From NCBI GenBank assembly GCA_934597165.1, contig CAKTQP010000023.1:1-31264 (forward strand): DNA of 31,264 bases, in the 5' to 3' direction. The stretch is from an uncultured Oscillospiraceae bacterium (GTDB taxonomy: Bacteria; Bacillota; Clostridia; Oscillospirales; Oscillospiraceae). The translations under genes and the position numbers were made by a program. This document shows, one piece after another, positions 1 to 7,509 of this stretch (position 1 is the stretch's first letter; each line of letters opens with the position of its first letter). Under the pieces are notes generated by a model. The model saw only the letters and a program-made list of their open reading frames with translations, did no database searches and was not told the DNA's origin.

Positions 1-2
1 CC

Positions 3-76
3 GCAGGCGTAGTTTAATGGCAGAACCCCAGCTTCCCAAGCTGGCTACGAGGGTTCGATTCCCTTCGCCTGCTCCA
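3..76 (+). tRNA. tRNA-Gly (anticodon CCC)
   Basis: A complete cloverleaf is visible. The 7-bp acceptor stem is GCAGGCG with CGCCTGC, the anticodon stem is CCAGC/GCTGG around the loop TTCCCAA, the T-loop GGTTCGATTCC is present, the discriminator is T and CCA is encoded. The CCC anticodon reads GGG glycine codons. It lies at the window edge, so its promoter is outside. Confidence 0.95.
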
Positions 77-80
77 ATTA

Positions 81-130
81 AAAAGTGCTGATTTCACGTT
101 TAGTTGAGGTGAAATCAGCACTTTTCTTTT
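81..130 (+). terminator. Strong hairpin terminator after tRNA-Gly
   Basis: A perfect 17-bp inverted repeat (81-97 with 109-125) encloses an 11-nt loop and runs into a T-rich tail, CTTTTCTTTTTATTTT. It starts five bases after the tRNA CCA end and is the expected tRNA terminator. Confidence 0.85.
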
Positions 131-378
131 TATTTTGTTCTGAGATTGGAGTCGTCGATTTTGTGCGTTATGCGCAGTTCGGCATGGTTTGGCGTGTATT
201 TGTATGTCAAAATGTATGTCACTTTTGAGAACGGAATTCCCTCCTGTTCCCCCCAAGCTGGCAAGCCCTCTTATTTTACATAACTTTCAAAGTGCGCCAG
301 GATAACGGCACAGTTTTCCGATATATCAACACGTATCTGTATAATATTCCTCCTCACGCAAAAGAAAGGAGTGATTTT
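131..378. other. Geneless stretch between tRNA-Gly and the XRE regulator
   Basis: No credible gene is seen. The minus-strand reading frame here is a shadow that runs through the tRNA. The stretch holds a short direct repeat (201-221) and a possible TATAAT at 340-345 upstream of the regulator gene, whose -35 region is poor. Confidence 0.5.
201..221. repeat. Two direct copies of TGTATGTCA, 12-bp period
   Basis: TGTATGTCA occurs at 201-209 and again at 213-221. Its position about 125 bp downstream of a tRNA 3' end would fit arm-type integrase sites left by an element, but two copies of nine bases are weak evidence. Confidence 0.4.
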
Positions 379-732
379 GTGGAGATACAAGAAAACATGG
401 CCGCAGTCATTCACGCACTCAAAGAAAAACGAGGACAATCTCTGACCGAACTGTCCGAAGAGCTGGAGATCTCCCGTTCCGCCCTGCAAGAGTATTTGGC
501 GGGAAACGGGAACCCAACCTTGGCGACGGTGGAGCACCTGGCCGAGCGGCTGGGCATCCCCTCCGTCGCTCTGGTTTCCGGGACCCTCCCCTCTGGACAG
601 TTCGACGTTTTGATGACCTTGCTCGACAGCTTGAAATTGTTATCCGGTCTATCCGCTGACAAACGCCGCCGATTCACAGAGTTGCTGGGGGAAATGCTCA
701 CGCTTTGGGAAGGCGGCGAAGCCCATGAATGA
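379..732 (+). CDS. XRE-family helix-turn-helix regulator
   Basis: A 117-residue DNA-binding protein. Residues about 8-62 form a Cro/C1-type helix-turn-helix: LTELSEELEISRSALQEYL gives the two helices, followed by NPTLATVEHLAERLGIP. The C-terminal half is helical with no recognised domain. The start is the GTG at 379 because AAAGGAG lies at 365-371, seven bases upstream; the open frame reaches back to 292 but lacks a ribosome site there. Its end overlaps the next ORF by 8 bp, so the two are co-translated. A possible TATAAT sits at 340-345. Such small regulators with a zinc-ribbon partner are common on integrated elements in gut Clostridia (inference). The target is unknown and autoregulation is likely. 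Confidence 0.8.
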   Translation: MEIQENMAAVIHALKEKRGQSLTELSEELEISRSALQEYLAGNGNPTLATVEHLAERLGIPSVALVSGTLPSGQFDVLMTLLDSLKLLSGLSADKRRRFTELLGEMLTLWEGGEAHE

Positions 733-949
733 AGAAGGAATTTTTGTAGATTTCCGCATCGCTGCTTCCTATCGTATCCCGATGCCTGTCGTCGCTCTCC
801 GGCGTTATTCCGGGCGCGACGGCGTTTACACCTACCCGATCTGTCCCCGCTGCAACACAACGCTGCCCCGGGAATACCTATCCTTTTGCGACCGCTGCGG
901 ACAACGTTTGAATTGGAAGCGGCTGGGCAAAGCGACCATCCTTGATTGA
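725..949 (+). CDS. Small zinc-ribbon protein
   Basis: A 74-residue protein with a four-cysteine zinc-binding pattern: CPRC at residues 40-43 and CDRC at 55-58, followed by GQRLNW. This resembles the short treble-clef/zinc-ribbon proteins found beside XRE regulators in Firmicute mobile elements. Its ATG lies inside the last codons of the upstream regulator (8-bp overlap), so translational coupling is likely and it lacks its own clear ribosome site. Function is unknown; a nucleic-acid or protein-binding accessory role is an inference. The hairpin at 964-990 follows directly. Confidence 0.65.
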   Translation: MNEEGIFVDFRIAASYRIPMPVVALRRYSGRDGVYTYPICPRCNTTLPREYLSFCDRCGQRLNWKRLGKATILD

Positions 950-958
950 ATCTTACTT

Positions 959-992
959 GAAAAAACGCCTGAGGCATTGCCTCAGGCGTTTC
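959..992 (-). terminator. Shared hairpin terminator between converging operons
   Basis: A 12-bp perfect stem (964-975 with 979-990) has a 3-nt loop. On the minus strand it is followed by six T residues (A-run on plus, 959-965), so it best serves the minus-strand operon ending at 1022. The plus side has only TTTCAC and is weaker. Confidence 0.8.
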
Positions 993-1021
993 ACTTTATA
1001 AATGTTGTGTTTTTTACAGTT

Positions 1022-1399
1022 TCAATTCTCATCACAGCGCTGGAGCACCTGCCGACATACGTCCGCATCATCATAGAACAAACAGCGATCCTGCGGCGAC
1101 TGCATCTGCAATTCCCACATAAAATCCTCCAAGTCCTGATAACCACTGGTCATCGCCATGTCCTCCAGGTCATTGTCGAGGGTGCGCTCCACATCTACCT
1201 CATCAACGAGCAGATGCCACACCTTTTCCTTGTCTCCCCAAAAGTGGAAATCCCGACACCCAGCCTTTAGGAGTTGCTCTGCCCAAGTGCGGATCAAGCC
1301 TTCCTGATCAACATGGGAAACGAGAAAGAAACACGATTTTTTGAAACATTTTTGAGCCGGACAGACTGCTCCCGCCTCAAGTTTTACACTATGAATCAC
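1022..1399 (-). CDS. Hypothetical protein, 125 aa, last gene of the HAD/nuclease operon
   Basis: Not recognised. The start is the GTG at 1399-1397, which overlaps the stop of the upstream nuclease gene as GTGA; AAGGGA lies just upstream. A longer open frame to 1792 exists, but its first 131 codons are an Arg/Pro-rich shadow of the nuclease gene. The product is acidic and mixed alpha/beta: a strand SCFFLVSH, a helix EGLIRTWAEQLLKAG, then a strand DFHFWG followed by an acidic segment DEVDVERTLDNDLED. It contains six cysteines without a zinc-ribbon spacing. No signal peptide or membrane span is seen. The coupling suggests that it works with the nuclease, perhaps as a regulator or inhibitor, but that is inference. 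Confidence 0.7.
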   Translation of the reverse strand: MIHSVKLEAGAVCPAQKCFKKSCFFLVSHVDQEGLIRTWAEQLLKAGCRDFHFWGDKEKVWHLLVDEVDVERTLDNDLEDMAMTSGYQDLEDFMWELQMQSPQDRCLFYDDADVCRQVLQRCDEN

Positions 1400-2046
1400 A
1401 GCCGTTCCCTTCTCTCTCGCCGCCACCGCCAGATCACCCCGAGCACCGCAAACGTCACCCGCGGCACCAAATAGCACCCCAGCGCAGCGGCCAGGTAGAC
1501 CCCCCAGCTGGTGGCGTTGGGGCGCTGGAAGCGAGGCCACAGGAGCACGAAGAGGACGACGCCCACGGCGACGCTGACGATGCGACCAGGGGTGAGGACG
1601 TCGGCCAGGGTCTTGTGGTCGGGGATGACGTCCTCCAGGACGGTCACGTGGTTGGCGTAGGCCAGGGCACGGGCGTTCCTGGTCAGGTGGCTGTTGGTGA
1701 CCACCATGGCCCGTTGGCAGCCGTACATGGCCATCCCTGCCACCGCCTCCTGGACGGCGGCGCCGGAGACCGGTTTGGAGTAATACTTGCACTGAACGGC
1801 GTAGGAAACCCCGTGTTTTTTGGCCACCAAGTCCACCCCCATATCCCCGGTCTTCCCAGTCTGGGTGACCTTTTGGTAGCCATTTTTATACAGATATTGC
1901 GCCACGTAACGCTCATAACCTGCCCCGTCCATCTCCCCATGGGAGAACTCCACGCCGATGGCTCTGCCTACCAGGTTCAAAAAACCACGCCCCAGCCAGG
2001 CCACCAGCCGGAAGGGTGCGCTGACCATCTTCCACACCGTTTTCAT
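1396..2046 (-). CDS. Mrr-like (PD-(D/E)XK) restriction endonuclease domain protein with C-terminal membrane segments
   Basis: A 216-residue protein. Residues 43-130 match the Mrr_cat/restriction-endonuclease-like fold: GYERYVAQYL (E45), GDMGVDLVAKK (D72) and AVQCKYY (Q85, K87), followed by the helix and strand AAVQEAVAGMAMYG...AMVVTNS. This gives the E...D...QxK active-site set of Mrr-type nucleases. Residues 1-32 are amphipathic and hydrophobic, and two hydrophobic spans near 155-172 and 182-203 suggest membrane anchoring with a basic tail (RWRRERRERL). The ATG overlaps the HAD stop as ATGA, and its own stop overlaps the next GTG. Members of this family act on foreign or modified DNA, or have unknown roles; the membrane anchor is seen in many uncharacterised Firmicute homologues. 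Substrate unknown. Confidence 0.8.
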   Translation of the reverse strand: MKTVWKMVSAPFRLVAWLGRGFLNLVGRAIGVEFSHGEMDGAGYERYVAQYLYKNGYQKVTQTGKTGDMGVDLVAKKHGVSYAVQCKYYSKPVSGAAVQEAVAGMAMYGCQRAMVVTNSHLTRNARALAYANHVTVLEDVIPDHKTLADVLTPGRIVSVAVGVVLFVLLWPRFQRPNATSWGVYLAAALGCYLVPRVTFAVLGVIWRWRRERRERL

Positions 2047-2696
2047 CCCAGCAAGAGCCGTCCCACTTCCGCCGGGTCAGCGGCGATCCAATCGGCCTGT
2101 GCTTCTTCTAATTCCTCCCGGGTGCCGTAGCCGCCGTAGAGGATGCCGATGCAGCGCAGGCCGTTTTTGTGGGCGCCCAGCACGTCCAGGTTCCGGTCGC
2201 CTACCATGACCGCCTGGGACAGGTCGGTGACGTGGAGCGCTTCCAGGGCGTCCTGGATGATGAGGTGCTTCTGGTTCCGAGTCTCGTCCATGCTGCCGCC
2301 GCAGACCAGGTCGAAGTACCGGCGCAGGTCGAAGTGCTCCAGCACCCGTTCCGCCAGCTGGTAAGGTTTCGAGGTGGCCACTGCCAGGGTCTTCCCTGCC
2401 GCCTTCAGGTCACGGAGCAGCGCGGGGATGCCGTCGTAGGGGCGGTTGTTGTAAATGCCCTTGTGGTTGTAGTCCTCCCGGAAATAGGCGATGGCCTGTT
2501 GGCACTGTTCCGGGGTGAAGCCGTAGAGGTTGGTGAAGGAGGTGGTCAGGGGCGGGCCGATGAAGGTGCGGCGCACCTTTTCCACGTCCGGTTCCGGGCG
2601 ACCCATCCGCTCCAAGGCGTAGAGGACGGCCTCGATGATGCCGGGGCCGGAGTCGGTGAGGGTGCCGTCTAGGTCAAATAAAATGTACTGTGCCAT
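2043..2696 (-). CDS. HAD subfamily IA phosphatase (phosphoglycolate phosphatase-like)
   Basis: A 217-residue cytosolic hydrolase with all HAD motifs: motif I FDLDGTLTDSG (nucleophile D8, acid D10), motif II VATSKP (T108), motif III lysine NQK (K143) and motif IV VGDRNLD (D167, D171). The helical cap between residues 15 and 85 is of C1 type, as in Gph/PpaX-like enzymes. I place the start at ATG 2696, six bases after AAAGGA; ATG 2699 is adjacent, and the open frame to 2786 has no ribosome site. It heads the operon with the nuclease and hypothetical genes. The substrate cannot be read from sequence: 2-phosphoglycolate, pyrophosphate or a nucleotide are all possible. Confidence 0.88.
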   Translation of the reverse strand: MAQYILFDLDGTLTDSGPGIIEAVLYALERMGRPEPDVEKVRRTFIGPPLTTSFTNLYGFTPEQCQQAIAYFREDYNHKGIYNNRPYDGIPALLRDLKAAGKTLAVATSKPYQLAERVLEHFDLRRYFDLVCGGSMDETRNQKHLIIQDALEALHVTDLSQAVMVGDRNLDVLGAHKNGLRCIGILYGGYGTREELEEAQADWIAADPAEVGRLLLG

Positions 2697-2771
2697 CATA
2701 TTTCCTTTCTGTTTCATAAATCCAATGCCTTCGGTACATACTGATTTTATGTCATTCAGGAGGTTTTGTAA

Positions 2772-3476
2772 ATGGAATACGTCCAAGTGATTTTGGCTTC
2801 TCTCTTCTCCATCATCGCGCTCTTCCTCATCACCAAGCTGCTGGGCTACCGGCAGATGAATCAGCTGTCCATGTTCGACTATATCAACGGCATCACCATC
2901 GGCTCCATCGCCGCTGAGCTGGCAGCGTCCTGGGGGGAGGAGTTCTGGAAGTGGACCATCGCCCTGGTCATCTACGGCCTAGCCACCTTCCTGCTCTCCC
3001 TGGCCACCGACCGCTCCATCAAAGCCCGCCGCTTCATCGCCGGCAAGCCCATCCCGCTGTACGAGAACGGGCAGCTGCTGGACAAGAACTTCCGGCGTGC
3101 CAAGCTGGACTTGAACGAATTTTTGATGCAGTGCCGCCTGGCCGGTTACTTCGACCTGTCTCAGCTGGAAGCGGTGCTCTTCGAGTCCAACGGGATGCTC
3201 AGCATCCTCCCCGCCAGCCCCTACCGTCCTGCCACCCCCTTCGACCTGAACCGTGCCGTGGATCGGAGCAACATCCTGGTGGATGTCATCCTGGACGGCA
3301 AGGTGATGGAGGAAAATCTGGCGGTGACAGGCAAGGATCGACCGTGGCTGGAGCAGGTGTTGGCGGCACAGGGGTGCCAGGTTGGGGATGTGTTCCTGGC
3401 GCTGTACGACCCGACGGCGGAGGCAGTGCAGGTGTATCGTCGTGGTGGCGGGAAAGAGGACGACAAATTGGAATGA
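2772..3476 (+). CDS. DUF421 (YetF-like) membrane protein
   Basis: A 234-residue protein with the architecture of the YetF/DUF421 family: three N-terminal membrane helices at about 4-25, 37-54 and 60-80, with the family motif KLLGYRQMNQLSMFDYINGITIGSIAAE, then a soluble domain. In that domain LLDKNFRRAKLDLNEFLMQ and the ...AVLFESNGMLSILP strand are diagnostic. AGGAGG at 2758-2763 supports the ATG. It is divergently transcribed from the HAD operon with about 75 bp between. In Bacillus spore-formers several paralogues occur, with roles linked to membrane or spore properties, but the biochemical function is unknown. Confidence 0.9.
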   Translation: MEYVQVILASLFSIIALFLITKLLGYRQMNQLSMFDYINGITIGSIAAELAASWGEEFWKWTIALVIYGLATFLLSLATDRSIKARRFIAGKPIPLYENGQLLDKNFRRAKLDLNEFLMQCRLAGYFDLSQLEAVLFESNGMLSILPASPYRPATPFDLNRAVDRSNILVDVILDGKVMEENLAVTGKDRPWLEQVLAAQGCQVGDVFLALYDPTAEAVQVYRRGGGKEDDKLE

Positions 3477-3496
3477 GATGGAATCGCCTCCCAGCG

Positions 3497-3519
3497 TTCC
3501 GGCTTCCTGGAAGCCGGAA
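3497..3519 (+). terminator. Possible terminator of the DUF421 gene
   Basis: A 9-bp perfect stem (3497-3505 with 3511-3519) with a 5-nt loop lies about 20 bp after the stop codon. There is no T-run after it, so termination would be weak. Confidence 0.4.
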
Positions 3520-3653
3520 TAAAGTGCAATCTGAAAAAACTGACGACCGGTGCGTCCGTTTTTTCTCCTCTCAGCCCGCAAGTGCATTTCCACAGGAAAG
3601 GCGCGCAGTCGGGCTGCATCCTTCAGGGAAATGCTTGCATTTTCCTGAATATT

Positions 3654-3690
3654 GAAAAATACCGGCAGCGGAGACCGCTGCCGGTATCAT
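3654..3690 (-). terminator. Rho-independent terminator of the pyruvate carboxylase gene
   Basis: A 13-bp perfect stem (3659-3671 with 3675-3687) has a 3-nt loop. On the minus strand it is followed by ATTTTTC. It sits 36 bp downstream of the pyc stop and also blocks read-through from the plus strand. Confidence 0.85.
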
Positions 3691-3725
3691 TATTTGGGAC
3701 AAGTTTGGATGCTCGTCAGAAGACC

Positions 3726-6700
3726 TCAGTCTTCTTCCTCTGCTTCCTTCAGCTTCATCAGCAGCTGGCCGGCAACAACGCTGTCGCCTGCTTCCACTTT
3801 GACTTCGCCCACAACGCCGTCGGCACGAGCGACCACGCTGGTCTCCATCTTCATGGCTTCGATGATGAGCAGGACGTCGTTTTCCTTCACTTCGTCGCCC
3901 TTCTTCACCAGCACCTTGCTGACTGCGCCGGGGATGGAAGCGCCAACCTGCATGGGATCGTCAGGATCGGCCTTTTCCACTGCGTGGACGGAAGCCTTGG
4001 CGTGCTTATCCTGGACGTTGATCTCACGGCGCATACCGTTCAGCTCGAACTGAACCACACGGGTGCCGTCTTCGTTGGCGTCGCCCAGACCCAGGTACTT
4101 GATGACCAGCGTCTTACCGTCTTCGATGTTGACGCGGTTGGTCTCGCCCACTGCCAGGCCATGGAAGTAGACATGGCTGCCCAGGCGGGTCAGGTAACCG
4201 TATTCAGCGCGGTTCTTGAAGTAGTCTTCCAGCACCTTCGGGTAGGTCAGCCAGGAGATGACGTCACGCTCGGAGGGCTCATGGCCGCAGACCTTGCGCA
4301 GGTGTTCCTTGGCAGCCTCGAAATCAGCGGGAGGCAGCAGGGAGCCGGGACGGACGGAGATAGGCTCTTCGCCCTTCAGGACGATCTTCTGCAGATCCTT
4401 GGGGAAGCCCCATGCGGGCTGACCCATCATGCCCTTGAAGTAGCTGACGACGGAGTCGGGATAGCTCAGAGCGGCGCCCTTTTCCACGATGTTCTCGGGG
4501 GTCAGGTCGTTCTGCACCATGAAGATGGCCAGGTCGCCGACCATCTTGGAGGACGGGGTGACCTTGACGATGTCGCCCAGCATATCGTTGACCTTCTTGT
4601 ACATTTCCTTGACTTCCAGGAAACGGTGACCCAGGTTCAGGCTCTCCACCTGAGGCTTCAGGTTGGTGTACTGGCCGCCAGGAATTTCGTAACGATAAAT
4701 ATCGGTGACAGGAGTCTTCAGGTCGGACTCAAAGTCCACGTAACGCTCACGGACGTCTGCCCAGTAATCGGTCAGCTTCTGCAGATCCATCATGCTCAGG
4801 CCGGTGTCACGTTCCTGACCTTCCAGAGCGGCGACCACAGCGTTCATAGAGGGCTGGCTGGTCAGGGAGCTCATGGAGGAGATAGCCAGGTCGGCGATGT
4901 CCACGCCGGCTTCGGCTGCCATCAGGGTGGTGGCCACCTGGTTGCCGGTGGTGTCGTGGGTGTGCAGGTGGACGGGGATATCCAGGGCGTCCTTCAGGCC
5001 GGAGACCAGCACCTTTGCGGAGTAGGGCTTGAGCAGGCCGGACATATCCTTGATGGCGACGGAGTGGCAGCCCATCTTCTGCAGTTCCTTGGCCATGTCA
5101 ACGTAGTACTTCAGGGTGTAGTTACGAGAAGTATCGGTGATCTCGCCGGTGTAGCAGATGGTGCCTTCCACGAACTTGTTCTGCTTCAGGGCTTCGTCGA
5201 TGGCGACTTCCATGCTGGGCAGCCAGTTCAGGGAGTCGAAGATACGGAACACGTCGATGCCGCCCTCTGCGGACAGACGGACGAATTCACGGACGACGTT
5301 ATCGGGATAGCTGGTGTAGCCCACGGTGTTGGAGCCGCGCAGCAGCATCTGGAAGGGGATGTTGGGGATCTCACGACGGAGCCAATCCAGACGTTCCCAG
5401 GGAGATTCGTTCAGGAAACGGTATGCCACGTCGAAGGTAGCGCCGCCCCACATTTCCAGGGAGAAGCAGTCTGCCAGGATCTTGGCCATAGCAGGTGCGC
5501 ACTTGACCATATCGCGGGTACGCATACGGGTAGCCAGCAGGCTCTGATGTGCGTCACGGCAGGTGGTGTCGGTGACCAGCAGCTTCTTCTGATCCAGCAC
5601 CCACTTGCTCAGGGCTTCGGGGCCGTTCTGATCCAGGAACTGCTTCAGGCCGGGCTTGGGATCCCCTTCGGGGACGTCAGGGAATCTGGGGCTCTCGTAC
5701 AGCTTCTGACCTGCGGTGGGGTCATTGACGACGATGTTGCCGATGTATTCCAGCATCTTGTTGGAACGGTTCTGAGACTGGCTGATGGTGAACAGCTCGG
5801 GGGTATCGTCGATGAACTTGGTATAGCACTGGCCAGCCCGGAAGACGGGGTTGGACAGGATGTTGCTGACGAAGGAGATGTTGGTCTTGACGCCGCGGAT
5901 TCTGGTCTCGCTCAGAGCACGCAGAGCCTTGCGGCAAGCGCCTTCGAAGGTGTTGTCCAGGGTGGTGATCTTGACCAGCAGGCTGTCGTAGTAGGGAGAG
6001 ATCTCTGCGCCTACGTAGGTGTTGCCTGCGTCCAGACGGATGCCAAAGCCGCCGCTGGAACGGTAAGCGGTGATCTTACCGGTATCCGGTGCGAAGTTGT
6101 TGGCGGGGTCCTCGGTGGTGACACGGCACTGGATGGAGTAGCCGCGGGTGGTCACGTCAGCCTGGCTGGCGATGCCGATCTCGGGGTCGCTCAGGGGACG
6201 GCCTTCGGCGATCAGGATCTGGGAACGAACCAGGTCGATGCCGGTGACCATTTCGGTGACGGTATGTTCCACCTGGATACGGGGGTTCATCTCGATGAAG
6301 TAATGGTTGCCCTTGCTGTCCACCAGGAATTCCAGGGTGCCGGCGTTGACAAAGCCGACGGCCTTGGAGATCTTGATGGCGTCTGCATACAGAGCGTCAC
6401 GGATGGACTGATCCACGGAGAAAGCGGGGGTGTATTCCACGACCTTCTGATAACGGCGCTGCAGGGAGCAGTCACGTTCGAAGAGGTGAACCACGTTGCC
6501 GTACTGGTCAGCCAGCACCTGGATCTCAATGTGCTTGGGACGTTCCAGGAACTTTTCGATGAAGATGTCGCCGTTGCCGAAGGCCTTCAGGGCTTCGCTG
6601 TGAACCATGTCATAGGCTGCCACGACTTCTTCGGGCTTGTCGCAGCGACGCATACCGCGGCCGCCGCCGCCAGCTGCTGCCTTGAGGATGATGGGGAAGC

Positions 6701-7178
6701 CAAACTCGATGGCCTTTGCCAGCGCTTCTTCGCCGTCCTTCAGGGGTTCGGTGCTGCCGGGGATGATGGGGACGCCGCAGCTGATGGCGATCTCTTTGGC
6801 CTTGAGCTTATCGCCCATCTGCTCCAGAACGTTGGAGGGGGGGCCGATGAAGATGATGCCGTTTTCTTCGCAGGCGCGGGCAAAGTCCGCATTTTCTGCC
6901 AGGAAGCCGTAGCCGGGATGGATGGCATCAACGCCGCGCTTTTTGGCCAGGTCGATGATCAGGTCAATGTTCAGATAGGCGCCAACGGGGCCCAGCTGCT
7001 CGCCAATCTGGTACGCCTCATCCGCCTTGGAACGGAAGGAGCTGTACACGTCTTCCTTGGAGTACATCGCGACGGTGTGCAGACCCAAGTCGGCACAGGC
7101 CCGGAAGATACGGATCGCGATCTCGCCTCGGTTGGCGACCAATACTTTTTTGATGTTCTTCTTACCCATTTGAATCAT
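3726..7178 (-). CDS. pyc: Pyruvate carboxylase
   Basis: A 1150-residue biotin enzyme that converts pyruvate, bicarbonate and ATP to oxaloacetate (anaplerosis). Domains in order: biotin carboxylase about 9-455 (KVLVANRGEIAIRIFRA, ATP-grasp loop AAAGGGGRGMRR, EMNPRIQVEHTVTE), carboxyltransferase about 535-805 (DTTCRDAHQSLLATRMRT, VAIKDMSGLLKP, HLHTHDTTGN metal ligands), allosteric/tetramerisation linker, and biotin carrier domain about 1075-1148 with EAMKMETS, the biotin lysine being K1110. Length equals the usual single-chain form. The start is ATG 7178, three bases after AAGGAG; ATG 7169 is an alternative with a 12-base gap. It is monocistronic between its own promoter and terminator. A very long antisense frame lies opposite and is a composition artefact. 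Confidence 0.97.
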   Translation of the reverse strand: MIQMGKKNIKKVLVANRGEIAIRIFRACADLGLHTVAMYSKEDVYSSFRSKADEAYQIGEQLGPVGAYLNIDLIIDLAKKRGVDAIHPGYGFLAENADFARACEENGIIFIGPPSNVLEQMGDKLKAKEIAISCGVPIIPGSTEPLKDGEEALAKAIEFGFPIILKAAAGGGGRGMRRCDKPEEVVAAYDMVHSEALKAFGNGDIFIEKFLERPKHIEIQVLADQYGNVVHLFERDCSLQRRYQKVVEYTPAFSVDQSIRDALYADAIKISKAVGFVNAGTLEFLVDSKGNHYFIEMNPRIQVEHTVTEMVTGIDLVRSQILIAEGRPLSDPEIGIASQADVTTRGYSIQCRVTTEDPANNFAPDTGKITAYRSSGGFGIRLDAGNTYVGAEISPYYDSLLVKITTLDNTFEGACRKALRALSETRIRGVKTNISFVSNILSNPVFRAGQCYTKFIDDTPELFTISQSQNRSNKMLEYIGNIVVNDPTAGQKLYESPRFPDVPEGDPKPGLKQFLDQNGPEALSKWVLDQKKLLVTDTTCRDAHQSLLATRMRTRDMVKCAPAMAKILADCFSLEMWGGATFDVAYRFLNESPWERLDWLRREIPNIPFQMLLRGSNTVGYTSYPDNVVREFVRLSAEGGIDVFRIFDSLNWLPSMEVAIDEALKQNKFVEGTICYTGEITDTSRNYTLKYYVDMAKELQKMGCHSVAIKDMSGLLKPYSAKVLVSGLKDALDIPVHLHTHDTTGNQVATTLMAAEAGVDIADLAISSMSSLTSQPSMNAVVAALEGQERDTGLSMMDLQKLTDYWADVRERYVDFESDLKTPVTDIYRYEIPGGQYTNLKPQVESLNLGHRFLEVKEMYKKVNDMLGDIVKVTPSSKMVGDLAIFMVQNDLTPENIVEKGAALSYPDSVVSYFKGMMGQPAWGFPKDLQKIVLKGEEPISVRPGSLLPPADFEAAKEHLRKVCGHEPSERDVISWLTYPKVLEDYFKNRAEYGYLTRLGSHVYFHGLAVGETNRVNIEDGKTLVIKYLGLGDANEDGTRVVQFELNGMRREINVQDKHAKASVHAVEKADPDDPMQVGASIPGAVSKVLVKKGDEVKENDVLLIIEAMKMETSVVARADGVVGEVKVEAGDSVVAGQLLMKLKEAEEED

Positions 7179-7248
7179 TTACTCCTTTTACCGACACGCC
7201 GTGCTCCGCAGATGGCGTGTTGAATAAAAAATTTAGTGGTACACTTAT

Positions 7249-7277
7249 ATTGTAACGCAGAGAAAAGACTTTTGCAA
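7249..7277 (-). promoter_or_regulatory. Sigma-A promoter of pyc
   Basis: On the minus strand the -35 is TTGCAA (7277-7272), the spacer is 17 bp and the -10 is TACAAT (7254-7249). The start codon lies about 70 bp downstream. Confidence 0.75.
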
Positions 7278-7300
7278 TAGTCTATTGCAAACTTTTGCAA
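7272..7300. promoter_or_regulatory. Overlapping palindromes at the pyc -35 box (operator candidate)
   Basis: TTGCAATAGTCTATTGCAA (7272-7290) is a perfect 9-1-9 dyad whose left arm contains the -35 box. A second dyad, TTGCAAACTTTTGCAA (7285-7300), shares its arm. A dimeric repressor or activator that sets pyc expression is likely; the regulator is not identifiable. Confidence 0.65.
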
Positions 7301-7455
7301 TCATCGCACAACCAAATTGCTTCTGTGAATTTGTTCACTTCTGCCTATTTCGGTCTTTTCGCCGGGAATGTGCGGAAAAAATCCCGGAAACTCATTCCAG
7401 CCTCCGTTTTTCCCCTTTCTCGGTCTCCTCCGCGTCTACGGATATGATTGTCTGC

Positions 7456-7485
7456 CAAAACGGACCTGCAAACGGGGCGCAGGTC
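7456..7485 (-). terminator. Possible terminator of the ABC transporter operon
   Basis: A 7-bp stem GACCTGC/GCAGGTC (7463-7469 with 7479-7485) is followed on the minus strand by CGTTTTGG. It lies about 25 bp after the ATPase stop. The T-run is short. Confidence 0.45.
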
Positions 7486-7509
7486 TGTCTGTGGCGGACA
7501 CAAGGTGCC

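Larger units (their letters stand above)
7179..7509. other. 331-bp intergenic region holding the pyc promoter
   Basis: Besides the pyc promoter and operator-like palindromes (7249-7300) and a weak terminator for the ABC ATPase gene (7456-7485), no gene or repeat is seen. Confidence 0.6.

Noticed and set aside
14..256. 80-codon minus-strand frame across the tRNA-Gly
   Set aside because: Its C-terminal part is translated from the tRNA antisense strand, a common false gene.
1400..1792. N-terminal extension of the 125-residue hypothetical protein
   Set aside because: This part is Arg/Pro/Gly-rich and lies in another frame of the nuclease gene. The GTG at 1399 with GTGA overlap is the better start.
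3582..7223. 1213-codon open frame on the plus strand opposite pyc
   Set aside because: It is antisense to a clear full-length pyruvate carboxylase, is rich in Gly, His, Val, Asp and Gln, has no family motif and no ribosome site. It arises from codon bias in GC-rich DNA.
7272..7300. BirA or Rex operator at pyc
   Set aside because: The TTGCAATAG arms do not match TTGTTAAC-type BirA or TTGTTAA-N4-TTAACAA Rex sites as I know them.
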